Shown here: one piece after another, positions 26,622 to 34,325 of the stretch
How the letters are laid out: each line of letters opens with the position of its first letter
Position numbering within the stretch: position 1 is the stretch's first letter
Assembly: GCF_014639655.1 (NCBI RefSeq)
Contig: NZ_BMGB01000001.1
Coordinates: 1,504,882-1,568,881 of the forward strand
Length of the DNA: 64,000 nucleotides
Direction: 5' to 3'
Origin: Conyzicola nivalis
GTDB taxonomy: Bacteria; Actinomycetota; Actinomycetes; Actinomycetales; Microbacteriaceae
Notes under the pieces: model-generated
Told to the model about the DNA's origin: nothing
Databases searched by the model: none
Seen by the model: only the letters and a program-made list of their open reading frames with translations
Program-made: the position numbers and the translations under genes

Positions 26622-28787
26622 TCAACTCTTCGACAGGAAGGCTTCGGCTTCGGCGTCGAGCCGGCGGGCGAGCGCGTCGCGCAGGTCGGGGTAGTCGTCC
26701 AACGTGGGGTCGACCTCGAGCACAGCGGACGCCAGGTCGCGGGCGTCTGCGATGAGTTCGCCGTCTTTCGCCACCCGCAGCAGCCGCAGGCTCGAGCGGC
26801 CGCCCGACTGGGTGTTGCCGAGCACGTCGCCCTCACGCCGCAGTTCGAGGTCTTTCTGGGCGAGTTCGAAGCCGTCGAGAGTGGATGCCACGGCCTCCAC
26901 CCTCTCGCGGGCCAGGGTGCCGTCTTCGGCGTGGGTCACGAACAGGCACACGCTGGGCACCCCGCCGCGACCGACACGACCGCGCAGCTGGTGCAGCTGC
27001 GAGACGCCGAACCGGTCGGCGTCGAGAATCACCATGGTGCTCGCGTTCGGCACGTCGACGCCCACCTCGATCACGGTGGTGGCCACGAGCACGTCGATGC
27101 GGCCGGCCGCGAACGCCTGCATGATGCTGTCTTTCTCGTCGCTCGACATGCGGCCGTGCAGCGTCTCGATGCGACGGCCGGCGAGCGCGGGGTTGGCGCG
27201 GAGTTCTGCGGTCGCATCCGTGACATTCGCGATCGGTCTCTTGGCGGCGGCGCCGTCGGGCTCTGGGACCGAACCGTCATCGCCCTCGACGAGTTCCGGG
27301 TGCGGATCGGCGGCGTCGATCGCCGGGCACACCACGAACACCTGTCTGCCCTGCGCGATCTCCTCGGCGGCGCGCAGCCAGACCCGGTCGTAGAGCGGCT
27401 TGTTCCAGACGACGAAACTCTTGATCGGCACGCGGCCGCCGGGCAGCTCGGCGATCGTCGAGATGTCGAGGTCGCCGAACACCGTCATCGCCACCGTGCG
27501 CGGGATGGGGGTGGCGGTGAGCACCACGACGTGTGGCGGGGTCGCGCCCTTGAGCCGGAGCGCCTCGCGCTGGTCGACACCGAAGCGGTGCTGCTCGTCG
27601 ACGACGACGAGCCCGAGGTCGTAGAAGCCCACGTTGTCGCTCAGCAGGGCGTGCGTGCCGACGACGATGCGCGCCGAGCCCGAGACGGCGGCGAGCAGCG
27701 CCTTGCGCTTCTCGGGCACGCTCAGCTGCCCGGTGATGAGGGTCGGCCGCAGTTTGGCGGCGAGGTCGGGCCCGAGCGTCTTGACGATCGAACGCAGGTG
27801 CTGCTGCGCGAGCACCTCGGTCGGGGCGAGCAGGGCGGACTGGCCGCCCGACTCGGCGACCGCGAGCATGGCACGCAGCGCGACGAGCGTCTTGCCTGAG
27901 CCCACCTCGCCCTGCACGAGCCGGTTCATCGGGGTGCCGCCGGCGAGGTCCATGAAGATCTCGTCGCCCACGAGCTTCTGGTCGTTCGTGAGCGTGAACG
28001 GCAGGGCGGCGTCGAACCCGGCGAGCAGCGCGCCGGGCAGCCGCGACGTGCTTTTCACCGAGCGCAGTTTCGCGCGCTGCTGCAGCAGGGCGGCCTGCAG
28101 CACGAACGCCTCCTGGAACCGCAGCGCCTTGCGGGCGGCGCCCCACTCGGCATCCGTGGCCGGCCGGTGGATGCTCTGCACCGCGCGTTCGTAGCTCGTG
28201 ATCTTTCGGCGGGTGCGGATCGCGGCAGGCACCGGGTCGGGCAGCGGCGGGAGGGTGTCGAGCACCACCGCCATCGCCTTCTGGATCTGCCAGCTCGTCA
28301 TCGACGCGGTGGCCGGGTAGATCGGAACGAGCGTTTCGAGGAATCTGCGCGCTTCCTCGTCTCCGCCCGCGGTCTGATCGGCGAACAGCTCGTAGTCGGG
28401 GTGGGTGAGCTGCAGCGCGCCGCGGTACTCGCCGATCTTGCCCGCGAAGATGCCGCGTGCACCCGGCACCAGTTCTTCTTTCCGGAAGGCCTGGTTGAAG
28501 AAGGTGAGCGTGAGAATGCCCTTGCCGTCGCTGATCTTGACCTCGAGGATCGATCCCTTGCGGGCCTGCATCGAACGCTGACGCACCTCGAGTACCTCGG
28601 CGACGATGGTGACGTTCTCGTCGAGGGGAAGGTGGCTGAGCTCGGTCAGTTCACCGCGCCGGATGTAGCGGCGAGGGTAGTGGCTCAGCAGGTCGCCGAC
28701 CGTCTTGAGGCCGAGACCCTTCGCCAGCGCCGCGCTCGTGCGGGGTCCGAGCGCGTTCTTGAGGGGCGCGTCGAGCGGGGAGGTCAC
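26622..28787 (-). CDS. recG: ATP-dependent DNA helicase RecG
   Basis: Superfamily 2 helicase of 721 aa that remodels stalled replication forks and Holliday junctions. Domains in order: N-terminal wedge/OB domain (about 50-160), helicase domain 1 with Walker A GEVGSGKTLVALRA and Walker B VVVDEQHRFG, helicase domain 2 with VATTVIEVGVDVPNA and HQLRGRVGRG, then the TRG tail. A surface insertion in helicase domain 2 (DPHPELVEGDDGSVPEPDG and following Ala/Pro-rich residues) is encoded in part by a copy of the dispersed repeat. GTG start with its own leaderless promoter. Confidence 0.96.
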   Translation of the reverse strand: MTSPLDAPLKNALGPRTSAALAKGLGLKTVGDLLSHYPRRYIRRGELTELSHLPLDENVTIVAEVLEVRQRSMQARKGSILEVKISDGKGILTLTFFNQAFRKEELVPGARGIFAGKIGEYRGALQLTHPDYELFADQTAGGDEEARRFLETLVPIYPATASMTSWQIQKAMAVVLDTLPPLPDPVPAAIRTRRKITSYERAVQSIHRPATDAEWGAARKALRFQEAFVLQAALLQQRAKLRSVKSTSRLPGALLAGFDAALPFTLTNDQKLVGDEIFMDLAGGTPMNRLVQGEVGSGKTLVALRAMLAVAESGGQSALLAPTEVLAQQHLRSIVKTLGPDLAAKLRPTLITGQLSVPEKRKALLAAVSGSARIVVGTHALLSDNVGFYDLGLVVVDEQHRFGVDQREALRLKGATPPHVVVLTATPIPRTVAMTVFGDLDISTIAELPGGRVPIKSFVVWNKPLYDRVWLRAAEEIAQGRQVFVVCPAIDAADPHPELVEGDDGSVPEPDGAAAKRPIANVTDATAELRANPALAGRRIETLHGRMSSDEKDSIMQAFAAGRIDVLVATTVIEVGVDVPNASTMVILDADRFGVSQLHQLRGRVGRGGVPSVCLFVTHAEDGTLARERVEAVASTLDGFELAQKDLELRREGDVLGNTQSGGRSSLRLLRVAKDGELIADARDLASAVLEVDPTLDDYPDLRDALARRLDAEAEAFLSKS
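27283..27305. repeat. Degenerate half copy of the dispersed repeat inside recG
   Basis: CCCTCGACGAGTTCCGGG resembles 'cccttcgacaagctcaggg' and is followed by 'tgcgg'. In frame it encodes PHPELVEG in a RecG surface loop; this peptide is one I know from repeat-encoded insertions in related genomes. Confidence 0.6.
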
Positions 28788-28793
28788 GGATCA

Positions 28794-28799
28794 AGGGTA
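28794..28799 (-). promoter_or_regulatory. -10 box TACCCT for leaderless recG
   Basis: TACCCT on the minus strand ends six bases before the recG GTG, without a Shine-Dalgarno sequence. Confidence 0.6.
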
Positions 28800-28812
28800 C
28801 CTACTCGAGCAC

Positions 28813-29946
28813 CTACAGCCACTTCCTCCGGCGGAACACCGCGAACAGCGCGCCGCCGACGCCGACCATGACCAGCAGCGCCACCGGGTAGCCGAACTCC
28901 CAGTCGAGTTCCGGCATAAAGGTGAAGTTCATGCCGTAGACCCCGGTCACGAGTGTCGGCGCGAAGAAGATGGCCGCCCAGGCGGAGATCTTGCGCGCCT
29001 CGACCGCCTGCCGGTTGCTCGACTCGGTGATCTTCTGCATGTCCTCGTTCTGGCGCTGCGCGACGAGGGTGGCGTTCACGGTGAGAATGTCGCGCAGCAG
29101 GGTGCGGAACTCCTCGATGCGCTCGTTGACGTGCGTCACGTGGTCGGCGACGTCGCGCAGGTACTGCTGCAGGTCGACCGCGATCGAGTACTTGTCGAAG
29201 CCGCTCGAGATCTGGTCGACGATGCCGATGAGGGGCTGTGCCGCCCGTTGGAAGTCGATGACCTCGCGCGAGAGCTCGTAGATGCGGCGCGAGACGCTCG
29301 GGTCGCCGTCGAACACCTGCGTCTCGATCTCGTCGATGTCTTTGGCGATGCCGGCCACGACGGGCTCATAGCCGTCGACCACCGCGTCGAGGATGGCGTA
29401 GAGCACGGCCTCGGTTCCCCGCGCGAGCAGGTCGGGCGATTCCTCGAGCCGCCGACGCACGACCGAGAGGTCGGGCGACTCCGCGTGCCGCACGGTGATC
29501 ACGAAGTTCGGGCCGATGAACACGTGCAGTTCGCCGAACTCGACCTCCTCGACCTGGTCGAGGTAGCGGGCGGCCCGCAGCACCACGAACAGGGTGTCGC
29601 CGTAGCGCTCGAGCTTGGGCCGCTGGTGCGCCAGCACCGCGTCTTCCACCGCGAGCTCGTGCAGGCCGAACTGCCCGGCGAGCGAGGTGAGCTCGTCCAC
29701 CGAGGGACGGTAGAGGCCGATCCACGCCATCGCGTCGGTGCGTTCGGCGAGAGCCGTGTAGGTCGCACCGAGGGATTCGGGCTTCTCGACGCGACATCCG
29801 GCCTCGTAGATGGCGTTGTTGATGATGCTGCTGCCGACGGATGACTCGGGGGCGATCTGCGGGCGGAGGTCGACGGGCTCGGCCACCGGTGCGGGCTTGC
29901 TGGTGCGCCACAGCCCGCGGAAGGGCATGCGGAAGTTACTGGGCAT
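28813..29946 (-). CDS. corA: CorA-family magnesium/cobalt transporter
   Basis: Divalent cation channel of 377 aa: a large cytoplasmic N-terminal domain, a long stalk helix and two C-terminal transmembrane helices. The defining Gly-Met-Asn signature is present as YGMNF (338-340) after the first helix, followed by the periplasmic loop TFMPELDWEFGYP and the final helix ending in basic residues. Length is slightly above the family average because of an N-terminal Pro-rich extension. It is followed by recG after 25 bases, but both carry leaderless promoter boxes. Confidence 0.94.
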   Translation of the reverse strand: MPSNFRMPFRGLWRTSKPAPVAEPVDLRPQIAPESSVGSSIINNAIYEAGCRVEKPESLGATYTALAERTDAMAWIGLYRPSVDELTSLAGQFGLHELAVEDAVLAHQRPKLERYGDTLFVVLRAARYLDQVEEVEFGELHVFIGPNFVITVRHAESPDLSVVRRRLEESPDLLARGTEAVLYAILDAVVDGYEPVVAGIAKDIDEIETQVFDGDPSVSRRIYELSREVIDFQRAAQPLIGIVDQISSGFDKYSIAVDLQQYLRDVADHVTHVNERIEEFRTLLRDILTVNATLVAQRQNEDMQKITESSNRQAVEARKISAWAAIFFAPTLVTGVYGMNFTFMPELDWEFGYPVALLVMVGVGGALFAVFRRRKWL

Positions 29947-29952
29947 GGTGGC

Positions 29953-29958
29953 AGGTTA
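29953..29958 (-). promoter_or_regulatory. -10 box TAACCT for leaderless corA
   Basis: TAACCT on the minus strand ends six bases before the corA ATG and there is no Shine-Dalgarno sequence. Confidence 0.6.
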
Positions 29959-29965
29959 CCCCGCA

Positions 29966-30044
29966 TCGGTCGCTGAGCCTGTCGAAGCGCCGGGCCTTGC
30001 CGAGCGCCGTACGATGGGCCCCCTTCGACAGGCTCAGGGACCGA
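29966..30044. repeat. Paired copies of the 'cttcgacaggctcaggg' dispersed repeat
   Basis: Inverted arms of 22 bp (29966-29987 and 30023-30044, one mismatch; core TGAGCCTGTCGAAG and its complement) are separated by 35 bases. They lie between the acyl-CoA dehydrogenase stop and corA. This copy has the 'cagg' variant, as in the leuC half copy, rather than the 'caag' variant at 4078. Confidence 0.88.
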
Positions 30045-30048
30045 AGTC

Positions 30049-31761
30049 CTACAGGTCGAACGCGTAGCCTTTTCTCTGCCGCACGGCCTTGCCCAGCTGG
30101 TTCGTGACCTGGTCGGAGTTGACCTCGAGCGATCGCAGCTCCCTGCCGACCTGACGCGCGGCCCGGTCGCAGAAGTCCACGGCCACCGCACGTTCCGCAC
30201 CCGCGGCCGGGACGCCGTCGCGGTGGATGACTGCGGTGATGCGGCTGATCACGGCCACTTGCGCATAGATTCCGGATGCAGCATCCGACAGTCTCTTCTG
30301 GACCAACTGCTTCTCCTGCACCTTCTTGCCGTGCGTGCGCAACGCCGCCTCGGCGCGGTCGCGGAGCCGCGCCACCTGCTCGGCGACCGCGGAGACCTGC
30401 TTGCCGACGCTCGGGTGCGCGCCGGCAAGCTTCTCAGGACGAAGCGCGCGGTTGACCCGGTCGGCGACGTACGGCGCGAGCACGCCGATGGCCTTGCCGG
30501 GGGCGCCGACGGTGAGCGCGCGCACGTCGGGCAGCGCCTCGCTGAGACCCTTCACGCCGTTGAGGGCGACGTAGGCCCGCATCACGTCGTTTGCCCCCTC
30601 GAAGATCGGGAAGATGCGGAAATCGCGCAGTGCCTTCGACAGCAGATGGTCGCCCATGTAGGCGGTGCCGCCGTGCACCTGGAATGCCTTGTTGAGCGCC
30701 TTCCAGCCGACGTCGCTGGCCACGACCTTGGTCATCGCCGACTCCAGCGAGAAGTCGGCGACGCCGCGGTCGACGAGTCCGGTGGTGAGGTACGACATCG
30801 ACTCGAGGCCGTAGATCTGCGTGTTCATCCACGCCGCCTTCTCCTCCACCATCTCGAAGTCGATGAGCTTGCGGCCGAACTGCTCGCGGGTGTTCGCGTG
30901 CTCGAGGGTGAAGTCGAGGAAGGCCTTCATGCCGCCCGCGATCGACGTTCCCATCGACATGCGGCCGTTGTTGAGCGTGTTCATGGCGATGCGGAAACCG
31001 TCGCCGGGCTCGCCGAGGAGGTTCTCGGCGGGCACCCGCACGTTGTCGAAGTGCACGCGCTGCAGGTTGTTGGCGCGCAGACCGAGGGTGTCGAAGCGGG
31101 GCCCGGTGCTGAGACCCTCGGCGCCCTTCTCGACCACGAGGGCGACGTGGCCGAGGTCGCTGCGTGCGAAGACGGTGAGCACGTCTTTGCTGCCGTTGCC
31201 GATCCAGCGCTTCTCGCCGTTGAGGATCCAGCTGCCGTCGGCTTGCCGCTCGGCCCAGGTCTCGAGGTTGTAGGCGTCGCTGCCGACGTTGGGCTCGGTG
31301 AGCACGAACGCGGCGAGCTTGCGGCCGGCGGCGAGGTCGGGCAGCCAGCGCGCCTTCTGGTCGTCGGTGCCATAGAGGTAGATGGGTTTGGTACCGATCG
31401 ACTGGTGCACGCCCATCACGACGGCGAGTGCGCCGTCGACGCGGCCGAACTCCTCCATCACGCGGCAGTACCCGGTCTGGCTGAGGCCCTGCCCGCCGTA
31501 CTGTTCGTCGACGAAGAGGCCGAGCAGGCCACGCTCGCCCAGGTCGCGGATCGTGTCGTCGCCGACCCAGCGCTGTTCCTCGGCCTTCCACGGGTCGTAG
31601 GTTCCGGTGAGGTACTCGCGGGCGCTGCTCGCGAGGGCGTCCACCTTCGCGCGCTCGGCACCGGCGAGAAGCGGGTACGGCATCACGAGTTCGGAGTGGG
31701 TGTTTCCGAGGAAGAGTGCCTTGGTGAAAGAGGGCTTGGAAGTACGATCGACGCTGGCCAT
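30049..31761 (-). CDS. Acyl-CoA dehydrogenase family protein, long form
   Basis: FAD-dependent dehydrogenase of 570 aa that would introduce the alpha-beta double bond of an acyl-CoA. Seen: FVLTEPNVGSDAYNLETWA in the middle domain and AYVALNGVKGLSEALPDV and HGGTAYMGDHLLSKALRDFRIFPIFEGANDVM in the C-terminal domain, where Glu of FEGAND is the usual catalytic base. It carries an extra helical C-terminal region of about 150 residues, as in very-long-chain types. A CACAAT box six bases before the ATG may be its -10. Substrate length is unknown. Confidence 0.9.
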   Translation of the reverse strand: MASVDRTSKPSFTKALFLGNTHSELVMPYPLLAGAERAKVDALASSAREYLTGTYDPWKAEEQRWVGDDTIRDLGERGLLGLFVDEQYGGQGLSQTGYCRVMEEFGRVDGALAVVMGVHQSIGTKPIYLYGTDDQKARWLPDLAAGRKLAAFVLTEPNVGSDAYNLETWAERQADGSWILNGEKRWIGNGSKDVLTVFARSDLGHVALVVEKGAEGLSTGPRFDTLGLRANNLQRVHFDNVRVPAENLLGEPGDGFRIAMNTLNNGRMSMGTSIAGGMKAFLDFTLEHANTREQFGRKLIDFEMVEEKAAWMNTQIYGLESMSYLTTGLVDRGVADFSLESAMTKVVASDVGWKALNKAFQVHGGTAYMGDHLLSKALRDFRIFPIFEGANDVMRAYVALNGVKGLSEALPDVRALTVGAPGKAIGVLAPYVADRVNRALRPEKLAGAHPSVGKQVSAVAEQVARLRDRAEAALRTHGKKVQEKQLVQKRLSDAASGIYAQVAVISRITAVIHRDGVPAAGAERAVAVDFCDRAARQVGRELRSLEVNSDQVTNQLGKAVRQRKGYAFDL

Positions 31762-31840
31762 GAACCGATTGTGTGGATGCTGCGGTAGAGGCGCGAACCC
31801 GTTGTGGACTCTCTACTACGGATGACACGTGGAATCCCGG

Positions 31841-31846
31841 TACCGT
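31841..31846 (+). promoter_or_regulatory. -10 box TACCGT for leaderless rsmD
   Basis: TACCGT ends seven bases before the rsmD ATG; no Shine-Dalgarno sequence. Confidence 0.55.
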
Positions 31847-31853
31847 TGGGGCA

Positions 31854-32432
31854 ATGACCCGCATCATCTCCGGTTTCGCCGGTTCGCTCACCCTCGCCGT
31901 TCCCACCACCGGAACCCGCCCCACGAGCGACCGGGTGCGTGAGGCGATCTTCTCGGCACTCGACGCGCGCGGCGCCCTCGACGGCGCACGGGTGGTCGAC
32001 CTGTACGCCGGCACCGGTTCGCTCGGGCTCGAGGCGGCGTCGCGCGGCGCCGCGGCCGTCGTGCTCGTCGAGAAGGGTCCTGCCGCCGTCAAGGCGTGCC
32101 GGTCGAACGCCGCGTTGCTGCTGCGCGCCAAGCCGCGCGGCTCGACCCTCTCGATCGACGTCTCGGGGCAGGCGGTCGACGCGTTCCTCGCGCCGTCGCG
32201 CGACACCTGGGACGTGGTGTTCCTCGACCCGCCGTACGACCTCGGCGAAGCGGAGTTGGCGCACACGCTGGCGCTGCTCGCACCACGCGTGTCGGCCGAC
32301 GGGACCGTGGTGCTCGAACGCAGCTCGCGCAGCCCCGAGCCGACGTGGCCTCTCGGGCTGGAGGTGGAGCGCCGCAAAGACTACGGCGACACGACGCTGT
32401 GGTGGGCGCGGCCGGCTGAGCCGGTCGGGTAG
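31854..32432 (+). CDS. rsmD: 16S rRNA (guanine966-N2)-methyltransferase
   Basis: SAM-dependent methyltransferase of 192 aa that modifies G966 of 16S rRNA. Seen: RIISGFAGSLTLAVPTTGTRPTSDRVREAIFSAL at the N-terminus, SAM-binding motif VVDLYAGTGSLGLEAASRGA, and catalytic motif VFLDPPYD. The ATG at MTRIISG was chosen over an in-frame start 27 codons upstream because it matches the family and has a promoter box seven bases before it. In many actinobacteria rsmD directly follows recG; here corA and an acyl-CoA dehydrogenase lie between. Confidence 0.93.
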   Translation: MTRIISGFAGSLTLAVPTTGTRPTSDRVREAIFSALDARGALDGARVVDLYAGTGSLGLEAASRGAAAVVLVEKGPAAVKACRSNAALLLRAKPRGSTLSIDVSGQAVDAFLAPSRDTWDVVFLDPPYDLGEAELAHTLALLAPRVSADGTVVLERSSRSPEPTWPLGLEVERRKDYGDTTLWWARPAEPVG

Positions 32433-32471
32433 GGCCGTCCGCGGCCCGTATCGAGACCCTGCGCCGCTCCA

Positions 32472-32626
32472 ACAGGACGATCGTGCCCGCGCGGCCGTTC
32501 AACAGGACGATGTGGGCGACCCGGATGCCGCGGCTCCTGTCGAACGGACCGGGCGGCGGCCGCGCCGCCCGCGGCATAGTGCAGTTGTGGCGGGTGCGGG
32601 CGCATCCGCACCGTGCGAAAGTGCAC
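32472..32626. repeat. Repeat-rich convergent gap between rsmD and thiL
   Basis: The gap holds two direct copies of 'caacaggacgat' (about 32470 and 32500), a hairpin GGGCGGCG-GCCG-CGCCGCCC (about 32550-32569), a block TGCAGTTGTGGCGGGTG (32580-32596) that matches copy 1 at 18306-18322 with one change, a hairpin GGTGCGG/CCGCACC, and GCGAAAGTGCAC (32615-32626), the complement of 18347-18358. No gene was found. It probably ends both transcripts. Confidence 0.7.
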
Positions 32627-32669
32627 GACCGGGCGGGCGCGGTTCGACACGGTCGCTGGAGCGGCCTAC

Positions 32670-33644
32670 TCAGCCAGCAGCACCCGACCACTGCTCGTAC
32701 GGGTCCCATCCGCCGCGCTCGTCGTACGGCTGACCGTCGACGAGCACGCCCGAGCCCGCCACGACCGCGCCGATCGCGCGGAACCCGCCGGGCAGCGCGG
32801 TTCCGGCCGGGAACGTCGCGAGCAGGGAGTGGTCCTCTCCCCCGTCGAGCGACTCGCGGTCGCCGACGGCCGCCGAGCTGAGGTCGACCGCGACGCCGCT
32901 GGCCGTGGCGAGGCGGCGGGCGTCGAGGGCGAGCCCGTCGCTGAGGTCGAGCATCGCCGTCGCCCCGCCGAGCGCGGCCAGGACGCCGTCGCCGATCGGC
33001 GGCTCTGGCGCGAGCTGGGCGGCGACGAGAGCCGGCTCGGCCGCGCGGAGGGCGGCGGTGGCCGTGGCATCCGGGGTCTCGTTTTTCACACCGTGCTCGA
33101 AGAGGAGGCGCAGTCCGGCGGCGGCCCGGCCGAGCACTCCGGAGACCGCGACCACGTCGCCGGGCCGGGCGCCGGAACGAAGGACGGGGGCGCGACCGTC
33201 GAGGTCGCCGAACGCCGTGACCGCGATGGTGAGGGTCGCCGACACGGAGAGGTCGCCGCCGACCACGCCGCAGCCGGGTGCCAGCGCCGCGCAGGCGTCG
33301 CGCAGGCCGTCGGCGATGCCCTCCAGCAGCGACACGGGCGAGTCAGCGGGCGCGGCGATCGCCACGACGAGCGCCGTCGGTCGGGCTCCCATGGCGGCGA
33401 CGTCGGCGAGGTTGGAGGCGGCGGCCTTCCAGCCGAGGTCCTGCGGCGACGACCAGGCGAGCCGGAAGTCGGGGCCGTGGATCATCATGTCGGTGGTGAC
33501 GACGAAACGGGAATCGGGCGCGCTCATCACCGCGGAGTCGTCGCCCGGGCCGACGATCGCGTAGTCAGACGACGGGAGGCGCGGGAAGATGCGCGCGAGG
33601 CTGGCGGACTCCCCGATGCCGCGCAGAGTATCGGGTTGCGTCAT
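32670..33644 (-). CDS. thiL: Thiamine-monophosphate kinase
   Basis: Last step of thiamine pyrophosphate synthesis: phosphorylates thiamine monophosphate with ATP. The 324-aa protein shows the PurM-type ATP-binding fold with GIGESASLARIFPRL, IVGPGDDSAV, VVTTDMMIHGPDF, AAASNLADVAAMGARPTALV and VVGGDLSVS. The C-terminal part is shorter than in Escherichia coli but complete (LDLSDGLALDARRLA). It is divergent from the DUF3515 gene with only 23 bases between start codons. ddl-DUF3515-thiL is a common actinobacterial order. Confidence 0.95.
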   Translation of the reverse strand: MTQPDTLRGIGESASLARIFPRLPSSDYAIVGPGDDSAVMSAPDSRFVVTTDMMIHGPDFRLAWSSPQDLGWKAAASNLADVAAMGARPTALVVAIAAPADSPVSLLEGIADGLRDACAALAPGCGVVGGDLSVSATLTIAVTAFGDLDGRAPVLRSGARPGDVVAVSGVLGRAAAGLRLLFEHGVKNETPDATATAALRAAEPALVAAQLAPEPPIGDGVLAALGGATAMLDLSDGLALDARRLATASGVAVDLSSAAVGDRESLDGGEDHSLLATFPAGTALPGGFRAIGAVVAGSGVLVDGQPYDERGGWDPYEQWSGAAG

Positions 33645-33651
33645 GCTTCAC

Positions 33652-33661
33652 ACGGTAGCCT
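33652..33661. promoter_or_regulatory. Overlapping divergent -10 boxes for thiL and the DUF3515 gene
   Basis: TACCGT on the minus strand (33652-33657) ends seven bases before the thiL ATG. TAGCCT on the plus strand (33656-33661) ends six bases before the DUF3515 GTG. The boxes share two bases, so the two promoters can hardly be used at the same moment, and each -35 region would lie in the other gene's coding sequence. Confidence 0.65.
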
Positions 33662-33667
33662 GAACCG

Positions 33668-34180
33668 GTGAAATCGATGCTCCGCCTGACCGCCGTCACC
33701 CTGATCGCCCTCGGAGCCCTCACCGGCTGCGCGCAGACGGTGAGCCTCGACCCCGCCGAAGACGCGAAGAACGCCGGATGCGCGGAGGTCGCCGTGCGAC
33801 TGCCCGACGCGGTGGGCGACCTGCCGCTGCGTGAGACCAACGCCCAGGGCACCGGAGCGTGGGGATCGCCGGCCTCGGTGCTGTTGCGCTGCGGCGTCGC
33901 GATTCCCGACCGCGCGAGCACCCTGCCGTGCGTGCTCGTCGAGGACGTCTACTGGTTGCGCGACGATGCGGATGCGCCCAACTACGTCTTCACGACGTAC
34001 GGGCGCGACCCGGCGACCGAGGTCATCGTGAACCGCGACGTGACGTCGCCCGGATCGGCGCTGTACGACCTCGTCGACGCCGTGGGCGCGACCGAGGAGA
34101 CCGCGCAGTGCACCGAGATCGAGGACAGCCTGGGCGCGCCGACGCCGACCGAGACACCGGAGCCGACGCCCGCGCCGTAG
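33668..34180 (+). CDS. DUF3515-type lipoprotein
   Basis: Secreted lipoprotein of 170 aa with a signal peptide (MLRLTAVTLIALGA) and lipobox LTGC. The mature part has four cysteines that could form two disulfides and the motif LRCGVAIP, as in the DUF3515 family that sits between ddl and thiL in actinobacteria. The C-terminus is a Pro/Thr/Glu-rich tail. Function unknown; an envelope role is suggested by location. It starts at a leaderless GTG; an ATG three codons later is also possible. Confidence 0.83.
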   Translation: MKSMLRLTAVTLIALGALTGCAQTVSLDPAEDAKNAGCAEVAVRLPDAVGDLPLRETNAQGTGAWGSPASVLLRCGVAIPDRASTLPCVLVEDVYWLRDDADAPNYVFTTYGRDPATEVIVNRDVTSPGSALYDLVDAVGATEETAQCTEIEDSLGAPTPTETPEPTPAP

Positions 34181-34234
34181 CGGAACGAAGGTCGAGTGCG
34201 TCGAAACCCGGCGTGATCGCGAATGAGGTGATTT

Positions 34235-34272
34235 CGGCAGAATGAGGCGACCGCGGTCGCGTCATTTCGCCG
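34235..34272. repeat. Long imperfect palindrome between DUF3515 and ddl
   Basis: Arms of 19 bp match at 16 positions around the centre CGACCG/CGGTCG. A third half site GAATGAGGTGA lies just upstream at 34221. The block is in a convergent gap and is the likely shared terminator. Its units differ from the other repeat families in the window. Confidence 0.7.
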
Positions 34273-34325
34273 GAAGGGGCTCATGGACGGGTGTCGACCA
34301 CCCGCCCTCGCGGGCTCAGCTCGCG

